A DNA stretch of 39,172 bases, from positions 1 through 39,172 of the forward strand of contig JAFZDP010000066.1 of the NCBI GenBank assembly GCA_017561155.1. The letters run 5' to 3'. A program made the translations under genes and the position numbers. Below are positions 32,171-39,172 of this stretch, piece by piece; the first letter of the stretch is position 1, and every line of letters starts with the position of its first letter. The notes under the pieces are model-generated. The model had not been told where the DNA came from. It ran no database searches and worked only from the letters and a program-made list of their open reading frames with translations. The DNA is from Bacteroidales bacterium (GTDB taxonomy: Bacteria > Bacteroidota > Bacteroidia > Bacteroidales > P3).

Positions 32171-33538
32171 ATGACAAACAATATAAAAACATATTATTTC
32201 TTAGGCATAGGTGGCATAGGCATGAGTGCTTTGGCTAGATATTTCAAGCAAACAGGTAACAATGTTTCGGGATACGACCGCACCCCTACTCCACTAACAA
32301 AACAATTGGAAGCCGAAGGTATACCTGTACACTATACTGCCGACATCAACCTTATTCCTACAAATGTCGATTTGGTAGTTTATACACCTGCCATACCATC
32401 AGACAACGAAGAATATGTTTATATATTGAATAATAACATACCACTAAAAAAACGTGCACAAGTACTTGGCGAAATATCCGCCAACAAAAAGTGTATTGCC
32501 GTTGCAGGCAGTCATGGCAAGACCTCTACATCCGGAATGATTGCATACATCCTTAGCAAAAGCAGTATAGGATGTTCGGCATTCTTAGGTGGAATAGCCA
32601 AAAACTTTGATAGCAATGTTATAATAAATCCTCAAAGCGAATATGTAGTTGTAGAAGCCGACGAATACGACCGTTCTTTCCATCAGTTGTATCCAACATA
32701 TTCTGTAATTACAGCCACCGACGCTGACCATTTGGATATATACCAAACACACGAAAATCTACTAGAAGCCTTCAAACAATATGGCAATCAAACACAACAT
32801 GGTGGCAAACTATTTTTAAAACAGAATATCGAACTTGAAATTGATGAGAATATTGCTACCGAACGATATTCTATCGACGACATAAACTCTGACTACTACG
32901 CTTGGAATATTCGTATCTACAAAGGCAACTACTTTTTCGACCTACATACACCAAACCATGTATACTACGACATGGAACTAATTGGAGCACCACTCTACAA
33001 TATAGAAAATGCCGTAGCCGCATGTGCCGTAACTTTGAGTTGTGGTGTAACCGAATACGAACTTCGCCATGCCCTAAAAACATTTACCGGCATAAAACGT
33101 AGATTCGACTACAGAATAAAAACCGACGACTTTGTCTTTATCGACGACTACGCTCATCATCCACAAGAAATATCGACTGTAATAAACTCGTTGAAAGCCT
33201 TGTATCCGAACAAACGTATTGTGGGAATATTCCAACCACATCTATACTCTCGTACAAGAGATTTTGCTCAAGAATTTGCCGATAGTCTATTGCCACTCGA
33301 CGAGATTATACTACTAGACATATACCCTGCACGCGAACTACCTATACCGGGTATAAGTTCTAAAACTATTCTACACAAAATAGACAAGATGAGCAAATAT
33401 CTATGTGGCAAAGAAGAACTCGTAGATGTACTAATAGCATTGGCGCCACAAGTACTTATTACTCTTGGTGCAGGCAATATCGATGCATTAGTACCACAAA
33501 TAGAAGAAGCCTTTAAAGAAACACTTAACATTCAATAG
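32171..33538 (+). CDS. murC: UDP-N-acetylmuramate:L-alanine ligase MurC
   Basis: 455 residues with all three Mur-ligase domains: YFLGIGGIGMSALARYF (UDP-binding), P-loop AGSHGKTSTSGMIAY (about 115-130), the VVEADEYDRSFHQLYP segment, TATDADHLD, and C-terminal domain with DDYAHHPQEI (about 325) and QPHLYSRT. It adds L-alanine, the first residue of the stem peptide, one step before MurD. It is complete, so two of the three Mur ligases in the cluster are intact. Confidence 0.97.
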   Translation: MTNNIKTYYFLGIGGIGMSALARYFKQTGNNVSGYDRTPTPLTKQLEAEGIPVHYTADINLIPTNVDLVVYTPAIPSDNEEYVYILNNNIPLKKRAQVLGEISANKKCIAVAGSHGKTSTSGMIAYILSKSSIGCSAFLGGIAKNFDSNVIINPQSEYVVVEADEYDRSFHQLYPTYSVITATDADHLDIYQTHENLLEAFKQYGNQTQHGGKLFLKQNIELEIDENIATERYSIDDINSDYYAWNIRIYKGNYFFDLHTPNHVYYDMELIGAPLYNIENAVAACAVTLSCGVTEYELRHALKTFTGIKRRFDYRIKTDDFVFIDDYAHHPQEISTVINSLKALYPNKRIVGIFQPHLYSRTRDFAQEFADSLLPLDEIILLDIYPARELPIPGISSKTILHKIDKMSKYLCGKEELVDVLIALAPQVLITLGAGNIDALVPQIEEAFKETLNIQ

Positions 33539-33547
33539 TAACAAAAT

Positions 33548-34333
33548 ATGAAAACAAAACGCAGTTACTCAATAGCATGGAAAATAGCAGCAATTATAAT
33601 AATAGTTGCCTGCATTATCTATGCCAATAATTTGCGAAACGAGTCGGAAGTGAAAGGTGTAAACATAACCATAGACTACGATGGCAGAGATACATTGGTA
33701 ACAGCAAATCATATAGAAAAAATCATTTTCAGCAAAATACCTAACATAAACATAATGACTATCGAAGATATCGACCGCAAACAGATAGCATCGATAGTTA
33801 AAAGCAACCCATTTATAGGCCGTTGCAATGTTTCGACATCTATCAAAGGTACTGTACAAGTAAATGCTGTTCAGCGTGTACCCATTGTTCGAGTAGTGTG
33901 CACAGGCAAACAATTCTATTTGGACAATAACGGATACTATATGCCTACCAGCAAGATATCAAGTCAAAATGTTATAATTGCAAGCGGAACTATAAAAGGT
34001 AAGGTAAGCGATACCATAGATTTTAGTAGCATGGATACCACTAATTCTAACATTAGCGATATTCATAAAATCTACTACCTTGTTACATATATACTAAACC
34101 ACGAAGATTTGGCGAATATGTTCGACCAAGTATACGTCTGCAAAGATGGAGATATTGAATTGGTGCCCAAAATTGGTAACCACACCATCGTGATAGGTGA
34201 CATTGATAATCTAGACTCAAAGTTCGAAAAACTTCTTGCTGTCTACAAAGGCGGTTTTGGGAACAATGGGTGGAATAAATACAAAAAGATAAATTTGAAA
34301 TACAAAAATCAAGTTGTGTGTACTAAAAAATAA
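33548..34333 (+). CDS. ftsQ: Division protein FtsQ
   Basis: 261 residues. A basic N-terminus (KTKRSYS) is followed by a membrane helix (about 10-27) and a POTRA-like region, with VTANHIEKIIFSKIPNINIMTIEDIDRKQIASIVKSNPFIGRCNVSTS (about 53-100) and PIVRVVCTGKQFYLDNNGYYM (about 120). It matches the Bacteroidetes FtsQ pattern in which 'NPYV...A..Y....G.L.I.V.Q..PI.RV' precedes the DxxG strand. It scaffolds FtsL and FtsB. It ends seven bases before ftsA. Confidence 0.88.
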   Translation: MKTKRSYSIAWKIAAIIIIVACIIYANNLRNESEVKGVNITIDYDGRDTLVTANHIEKIIFSKIPNINIMTIEDIDRKQIASIVKSNPFIGRCNVSTSIKGTVQVNAVQRVPIVRVVCTGKQFYLDNNGYYMPTSKISSQNVIIASGTIKGKVSDTIDFSSMDTTNSNISDIHKIYYLVTYILNHEDLANMFDQVYVCKDGDIELVPKIGNHTIVIGDIDNLDSKFEKLLAVYKGGFGNNGWNKYKKINLKYKNQVVCTKK

Positions 34334-34340
34334 TATTATC

Positions 34341-35723
34341 ATGAGTAATGAAATTGTTGTCGGTCTCGACATTGGAACTACAAAAATAGCTTGTATAGTT
34401 GGACAAGCTGCAGATAACGGAAAGATTAAAATCTTAGGCTTTGGTAAATGCAAATCCATCGGTGTTGAACGTGGAGTTGTAAAGAATGTTATAGATACTA
34501 GCGATTCTATAAGAAAAGCCGTTGACGAAGCATCCGAAATGTCTGGTTTTGACATCACCGAAGTATATGTAGGTATAGCCGGCCAGCATATAAGCAGCAT
34601 GCAAAACAAAGGCAGCATAGTGCTAAATCCACCACACAAAATAATCGATGAGGAGGATATAAACCGACTAATCAACGAACAAGAAAACATCGTTCTAAAA
34701 CCCGGCGAAGAAATAATACATATATTACCACAAGTATTTTATGCCGATGGAGAAGAACTAACAGTTAACCCGATAGGTGTCGAAGCCAACCGTTTGGAAG
34801 CAACATTCCACATCGTTACCGGTCAGAGCGATAACCTACGCAGAATACGCACCAGCGTAGAAGCTGCAGGACTAAAAGTAAAAGATGTAGTATTGGAACC
34901 TATTGCATCGGCCGAAAGTGTATTGGACGCACAAGATAAAGAAGCAGGTGTTGCACTTATCGACATCGGAGGTGGTACTACCGATATAGCTATATTCGAA
35001 AATGGCATTATCCGACATACTGCAGTGTTCAGCATTGCCGGAGACCTTATAACCGAAGATATTCGCTCGGCATGTACTATACTAAAACACCAAGCAGAAC
35101 AATTAAAAACAAAATTTGGATCGTGTTTGCCCGAAATGGTATCTGCCGACGACATTATTTCGATACCGGGAATGCGTTCGCAAGCTCCAAGAGAGATCTC
35201 TATGAGAAACCTTGCATCGATAATAAAAGCACGTACCGAATTGATTCTAGGTCTTGCCTACCAAGAAATAGAAACTACAGGATACCTTAAAAAACTTATC
35301 GGAGGTATTGTACTTACCGGTGGTGGTTCTAACCTACGACACATGAAAGATTTTTCAGAGTTCACAACCGGCATCGAAACTCGCATTGGTCTACCAAACG
35401 AACACCTTTCGACAGACTCTCCCGAAGAACTAACAGACCCTATATACGCTACAGGTATAGGACTTTTGATAACAGGGCTGAACGATTTGAAAGCTCAAAA
35501 AGCTGCTGAATTGAGAGAACAAGCCAAAAGAGCAAGTACCGAACCTAAACATACAGAAACTAATATTGCTGAAGAAATCGAAGAACCGGCAATAGATACC
35601 AACAATGCTACAGATAGTAACGAAGATTCGACACAGAAACCATCAAATAGCAAACTTGGACCTTTCGTAGCTTCTGTACGCGACTGGATGACAAAAATCT
35701 TCAACGAAAACGAAGAAAGTTAA
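34341..35723 (+). CDS. ftsA: Division actin homologue FtsA
   Basis: 460 residues from ATG 34341; an in-frame ATG nine codons upstream overlaps ftsQ and is less likely. Actin-fold nucleotide motifs: VGLDIGTTKIACIVG (phosphate 1), ALIDIGGGTTDIAIFENG (phosphate 2, about 202-219), GGIVLTGGGSNLRHM (adenosine site, about 323). SHS2 (1C) insertion lies between about 85 and 165. An acidic variable stretch is followed by the C-terminal amphipathic helix VASVRDWMTKIFNE that holds the protein at the membrane. It tethers FtsZ filaments encoded next. Confidence 0.95.
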   Translation: MSNEIVVGLDIGTTKIACIVGQAADNGKIKILGFGKCKSIGVERGVVKNVIDTSDSIRKAVDEASEMSGFDITEVYVGIAGQHISSMQNKGSIVLNPPHKIIDEEDINRLINEQENIVLKPGEEIIHILPQVFYADGEELTVNPIGVEANRLEATFHIVTGQSDNLRRIRTSVEAAGLKVKDVVLEPIASAESVLDAQDKEAGVALIDIGGGTTDIAIFENGIIRHTAVFSIAGDLITEDIRSACTILKHQAEQLKTKFGSCLPEMVSADDIISIPGMRSQAPREISMRNLASIIKARTELILGLAYQEIETTGYLKKLIGGIVLTGGGSNLRHMKDFSEFTTGIETRIGLPNEHLSTDSPEELTDPIYATGIGLLITGLNDLKAQKAAELREQAKRASTEPKHTETNIAEEIEEPAIDTNNATDSNEDSTQKPSNSKLGPFVASVRDWMTKIFNENEES

Positions 35724-35881
35724 AATTCGTTGAGGTAACAAACTTTAGTACACCGTTAGGACAGCTATAAAGACGGAGAAATTACCTTTGACAAGAAGAC
35801 AGAATATTGTGTAAAATCCAATTAACAGCATTCTGTTGAAAACAACTATCAGAGGTATTTTCTCCATCCAAAAATAAGTAG

Positions 35882-35889
35882 TAATTTTA
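35882..35889 (+). promoter_or_regulatory. Possible ftsZ promoter -7 box
   Basis: TAATTTTA, one mismatch from TAnnTTTG, 75 bases ahead of ftsZ in the 240-base gap after ftsA. This is the longest gap in the cluster, so a separate promoter for ftsZ is plausible. Confidence 0.4.
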
Positions 35890-35963
35890 CACTTAGATTG
35901 GTTTGTTCTACAAATTAGACAACAACTTTATTATCAAGTATATAAAAAAATAAAAACAAGAAC

Positions 35964-37763
35964 ATGGAAGACATATTTTTCGGCAACAACGGATTGAATT
36001 TTGAACCACAAACGGAAGAAGTACCATACATCAAGATTATTGGTGTAGGTGGTGGTGGAAATAACGCAGCAAACCACATGTATCGTCAAGGTATAAAAGG
36101 AGTAGATTTCATAGTGTGCAACACCGACGAGCGTGCACTTATGCAAAGCCCTATTCCTAAGAAAATAAAACTTGGCAAGAGTGGTTTGGGAGCAGGTTCG
36201 AAGCCTGAAGTAGCAGAAAATGCTGCTCGCGAAAAGGCAGAAGAAATAAAGAACATAATATCAGACAACACCAAAATGTTGTTTATCACTGCCGGTATGG
36301 GTGGTGGTACAGGTACCGGTGCTGCTCCTGTTATAGCCGAAATAGCTAAACAAGTTACCATCGACGACGATGTTAGCAAGATACTTGTTGTAGCTATTGT
36401 TACAATGCCATTCTCGTTTGAAGGTGCACACCGTAAAAAACAAGCAGAAAAAGGTATTGCCGAACTTAAAAAACATGTCGACTCCATATTGATTATAAAC
36501 AACGACAAGCTACGCGAATTTGGCAACATGGGATATAGACAAGCCCTTGCATTTGCCGATGACATATTGCTTGTTGCTGCCAAAGGTATAGCCGAAATTA
36601 TCACTTCCGACGCATACGTTCGCATCGACTTCCGCGATGTTAACACTGTTGTTGCAAATTCCGGTACTGCTTTGATGGGTATAGGTGTTGCCGAAGGCGA
36701 AGACCGTGCTAAGAAAGCTATCGAAGCTGCTACAACCAGCGTATTGCTAAACGACAACGATATTTCGGGAGCCAAAAATGTTCTTCTTTATTTCTCGCAT
36801 AGTAGCCAACACGAACTTAGCATGGACGAAATGGGAGAAATTACAGACTATGTTAAAGGTCTTACAAACTGCAACGACGAAGACTCTAACGTGATATGGG
36901 GTATCGGTTGCGACGACTCGTTGGGAGAAAAACTTTCTATCACTCTTATAGCTACAGGTTTTGAAGCAAAAAAGATAGAACCTCCTGTAACAACTCATAC
37001 CAAACTAATACTTGATCCTCCTACTCCTTCTGCACCGGCACCGGTACCTACTTCGGAGCCCCTTTCGGAAATAACAATAAAACCGGCCGAACCTAAAGCA
37101 GTAGTAGAAGACGTACACACTACCCCTGTTACTCCTGAAGGCACTCCTTTCAACCCTGCAGGTATATATGGTGGCAGACAAGAAGATAGTATTCGTACAA
37201 CAGAAACTCCTACAGCAAAAAGAATAATACATGTACTTGGAGAAGAAGACCAACCCAAAAAAGAAACTACCATTCAACAAGGTAGCAACAATGCAGGCAA
37301 TCCTATTGTTCAGAATATAAGAATAATATCTAATACTCCGGAAGTTCAAACTCAGACTCAAGTACAACAAGTAGAAATTAAGCTTGAGTCAAACAATGGC
37401 GGAAACAAAATACCGCTTAACGAAATGCCGACCAATAATATTCCGACCAATAGTATAGGCTACCCCAATAGTGCATCTAAACCAAGTAGCATATCTAATA
37501 CCGGTGAATTAAGAATGCAACAACCTATAGAACGTATGTCGGATAGAACAGTGATGAGTCGTGCCGACCGTATAAAAGAAATACATGCCCGACTAAACGA
37601 TCCTAACTATCTTGAAACTATAATACAAACACCTGCCTATCAAACATTGAATAGCGACATTCATCCTACTCAAAGTTCGGCAGAAAGCGACATAAAAGGT
37701 TCTATAAACACCGATGGTACAATTACACCTGCAAACAACTATCTTTATGGACTTGCCGACTAA
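35964..37763 (+). CDS. ftsZ: Division tubulin homologue FtsZ, long linker
   Basis: 599 residues. GTPase domain about 20-335 with GVGGGGNNAANHM, tubulin signature GGGTGTGAAP (about 114) and the T7 region RIDFRDVNTV (catalytic Asp). A low-complexity linker, rich in Pro/Thr/Asn/Gln, spans about 345-540. The C-terminal segment ADRIKEIHARLND ... TPAYQ and final NNYLYGLAD correspond to the Bacteroidetes FtsZ tail. Several bacteroidal FtsZ proteins are around 430-500 residues by memory, so the linker is long. It forms the Z-ring. A strong terminator follows. Confidence 0.96.
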   Translation: MEDIFFGNNGLNFEPQTEEVPYIKIIGVGGGGNNAANHMYRQGIKGVDFIVCNTDERALMQSPIPKKIKLGKSGLGAGSKPEVAENAAREKAEEIKNIISDNTKMLFITAGMGGGTGTGAAPVIAEIAKQVTIDDDVSKILVVAIVTMPFSFEGAHRKKQAEKGIAELKKHVDSILIINNDKLREFGNMGYRQALAFADDILLVAAKGIAEIITSDAYVRIDFRDVNTVVANSGTALMGIGVAEGEDRAKKAIEAATTSVLLNDNDISGAKNVLLYFSHSSQHELSMDEMGEITDYVKGLTNCNDEDSNVIWGIGCDDSLGEKLSITLIATGFEAKKIEPPVTTHTKLILDPPTPSAPAPVPTSEPLSEITIKPAEPKAVVEDVHTTPVTPEGTPFNPAGIYGGRQEDSIRTTETPTAKRIIHVLGEEDQPKKETTIQQGSNNAGNPIVQNIRIISNTPEVQTQTQVQQVEIKLESNNGGNKIPLNEMPTNNIPTNSIGYPNSASKPSSISNTGELRMQQPIERMSDRTVMSRADRIKEIHARLNDPNYLETIIQTPAYQTLNSDIHPTQSSAESDIKGSINTDGTITPANNYLYGLAD

Positions 37764-37827
37764 GAATAGTTAGAAAATCAGACGTAAATCAATACCTCTA
37801 ATACATAAAATACAATCGTAAAATAGT

Positions 37828-37872
37828 AGAGAACGCTTGGAGATATACATACCGTGCGTTCTCTATTTTTTT
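37828..37872 (+). terminator. Terminator of the dcw cluster
   Basis: Stem AGAGAACGC (37828-37836) with GCGTTCTCT (37856-37864), directly followed by ATTTTTTT. It lies 65 bases after the ftsZ stop and just before the next plus-strand gene. Confidence 0.85.
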
Positions 37873-37886
37873 AAACACCTCATGCT

Positions 37887-38396
37887 ATGACCTATCTTGA
37901 ATTCCTGATAAGAGCCAAAAACCAATACAATCTGCACAGCCCGTATGTGTTCAACCTATACCAACAGGTACTGAACACCCGCTTGCACCGCGACAAAATA
38001 GGCATAGTACTATCCGGCAAACAGCACCGAACAATCTACAAAATAGTCAACACCTTTCATCCACACAACGTATACATTGGCACTACAGCCCCAAGCCATA
38101 TAGCCACCATAGTGGCACATGCCACACAACACAATGCCACCATTGTCTCCTCTCCTACCCCACACACCATCGATATGGCCATAATAAGCAGCATAGACGA
38201 GTGGAAACAGATAAGCAAGCATATCAACCCCCAAAGTATAGTTCTTTGGCTAAATCCGCACAAAAACAGCCTTGCAGAAAGCCAATTTGCCACATTCGTT
38301 GCCGACACTAAAGTAAAGGTAAGCCTAGACATGTACCATACCGCCATAGCAGTATTTTTGCCACAGCTACACAAAGAGTACTATATGCTACGCTAA
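37887..38396 (+). CDS. Shortened methyltransferase-like protein
   Basis: 169 residues. The N-terminus MTYLEFLIRAKNQYNLHSPYVFNLYQQVLN and C-terminus VSLDMYHTAIAVFLPQLHKEYYMLR match the two ends of a Bacteroidetes family of class I SAM-dependent methyltransferases ('HSPFVF..Y' at the start, 'vsiDlyr.Gl.ff' and 'e.f.lR' at the end). Those are around 230-270 residues by memory. Here the middle is short and no glycine-rich SAM loop (E.G.G.s) is visible; the nearest segment is NVYIGTTAPSHIATIV. Activity is therefore doubtful. It may be an internally deleted but still open gene. Codon use is similar to the GC-richer efflux genes rather than the dcw genes. Confidence 0.65.
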   Translation: MTYLEFLIRAKNQYNLHSPYVFNLYQQVLNTRLHRDKIGIVLSGKQHRTIYKIVNTFHPHNVYIGTTAPSHIATIVAHATQHNATIVSSPTPHTIDMAIISSIDEWKQISKHINPQSIVLWLNPHKNSLAESQFATFVADTKVKVSLDMYHTAIAVFLPQLHKEYYMLR

Positions 38397-38607
38397 TACC
38401 CATATTTCTTATTCTTATTTACACCCAATTCACGGAAGTTGCCCTGCCTATTTCTGCATATCTTACATTTGTATTATGCAGCCACTCTCACTACCTGTCA
38501 GAGGGCAGTCTCCCGATATTTTGACCTATCTCTAAAACCTTGTATACCCAAGTCAAAAGTTTCCCTCCACCCTACTAAAAAGATTTCTATAGTTAAGGAT
38601 AAAACAA

Positions 38608-38692
38608 CTTTCAAAGCTTGAAAGTATCATTTCAAGACATGAAAGTATTATTTCAAACCTTGAAAGTATTCTTTCATGTTTTGAAAATTACT
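38608..38692. repeat. TTTCA-N6-TGAAA array, exact 21-bp pitch
   Basis: Four units start at 38609, 38630, 38651 and 38672. Each begins TTTCA and ends TGAAA, and the first three continue GTAT; the central six bases differ each time (e.g. TTTCAAAGCTTGAAAG, TTTCAAGACATGAAAG). A fifth half unit follows at 38693. Confidence 0.85.
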
Positions 38693-38823
38693 TTTCAAAT
38701 AAGTGTTCAAGATTTTTGAGACGTATGAAAAGAAGTTTTCAGGCATGTGCAAGAAGTTTTTGAGTCGGGTCGGCGAGAAGCGACAACGCAAACATATCAA
38801 TGGATATTTTGGAGGTACATAAA

Positions 38824-38851
38824 AAAAGCACGCCGCCCAAAGGCAGCGTGC
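38824..38851 (-). terminator. Terminator of the T9SS cargo gene
   Basis: On the minus strand AGCACGCTGCC and GGCGGCGTGCT pair with one mismatch/bulge around a TTTG loop and are followed by TTTTTTT. It lies about 50 bases after the stop at 38903. Confidence 0.8.
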
Positions 38852-38902
38852 TCTATCTAACAGCCAACAGCCAAAGGCTAATGGCCGATTGTTATCAGTC
38901 TC

Positions 38903-39172
38903 TTACTTAACGATTAACTTACGAGTAGTATTGAAGTTGTCGTTGTAGATGTGTACAAAGTATGCACCCTTAGCCAAGTTGCTAACGTCGATAGATTTTT
39001 CTAACGAACCTTCGCAAGCTATAGTTTCGGCTACAATCATACGTCCGTTCATATCAGCCACAACAAATTCTACCTTACCGCTTATACCTTCTACAGTTAT
39101 TGTAGCTTCGGTATTTGCAGGGTTAGGATAGATACGTACGCTTACGTTGTCGTTAGATGCAGTGTTGATACC
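38903..39172 (-). CDS. C-terminal end of a T9SS-secreted protein
   Basis: 89 residues and a stop (TAA at 38905-38903); the gene begins outside the window. The sequence carries VRIYPNPANTEATITVEG near its start, VADMNGRMIVAET in the middle, IDVSNLAKGAYFVHIYND, and ends TTRKLIVK. This is the type A C-terminal sorting domain of the type IX (Por) secretion system: 'YPNP' at its start and a basic short-chain 'K.IV.K' end. The domain directs the cargo across the outer membrane and is cleaved for cell-surface attachment. The cargo itself cannot be identified. It also shows that the organism has a T9SS. Confidence 0.9.
   Translation of the reverse strand, partial: GINTASNDNVSVRIYPNPANTEATITVEGISGKVEFVVADMNGRMIVAETIACEGSLEKSIDVSNLAKGAYFVHIYNDNFNTTRKLIVK

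Larger units (their letters stand above)
38397..38902. other. Gene-free region with TTTCA/TGAAA array
   Basis: 506 bases between convergent genes. It contains the array 38608-38692 and the terminator of the minus-strand T9SS cargo gene. The rest shows nothing recognisable. Confidence 0.7.

Overview
The window comes from a low-GC member of the Bacteroidetes, most likely Bacteroidales. Three things point there: the division/cell-wall gene order mraZ-rsmH-ftsL-ftsI-murE-mraY-murD-ftsW-murG-murC-ftsQ-ftsA-ftsZ with the long PASTA-tailed FtsI of this phylum; promoters of the Bacteroidetes type (-7 box TAnnTTTG) before many genes; and a type IX secretion C-terminal sorting domain at the right end. 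No rRNA, tRNA, insertion sequence or cas gene was seen.

Layout. 1-686 (minus): the start of a secreted protein and a small lipoprotein. 687-2063: 1.4 kb without genes, full of repeats and promoter remnants. 2064-6630 (minus): phosphate uptake operon porin-pstS-pstC-pstA-pstB with a Pho-box-like promoter, beside a plus-strand two-component system (7060-9178) that probably regulates it. 9650-10906 and 11516-11947 (minus): a surface lipoprotein and a small haem-protein-like membrane protein, separated by repeats. 12306-18015 (plus): a three-gene RND efflux operon of visibly higher GC. 18061-21815: small secreted proteins and lipoproteins, a cut-off HU-like gene and more repeats. 22361-37763 (plus): the dcw cluster behind a MraZ-type operator, ending in a strong terminator. 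37887-38396: a shortened methyltransferase-like gene. 38903-39172 (minus): the end of a T9SS cargo gene.

Two observations stand out. First, the murD position of the dcw cluster holds a 179-codon open gene that matches only the C-terminal third of MurD, with its catalytic signatures changed; the D-glutamate ligase step must be supplied elsewhere or this protein has a new role. Second, nearly every long intergenic region carries an array of short, mostly palindromic motifs repeated at a 21-22 bp pitch, about two helical turns. The motif differs from locus to locus, while the bordering sequences of several arrays recur. Two loci with the same borders differ in having or lacking the array, so the arrays look like fast-evolving minisatellite cores inside short mobile or duplicated intergenic elements. 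The closest precedent I recall is the BrickBuilt MITE/minisatellite of Porphyromonas gingivalis; the sequences here differ in being palindromic and locus-specific.

Other points: an orphan promoter overlapped by a tandem 32-bp operator, a leader-plus-signal-peptide cassette shared by otherwise unrelated secreted proteins, and a possible frameshift at an A7 run.
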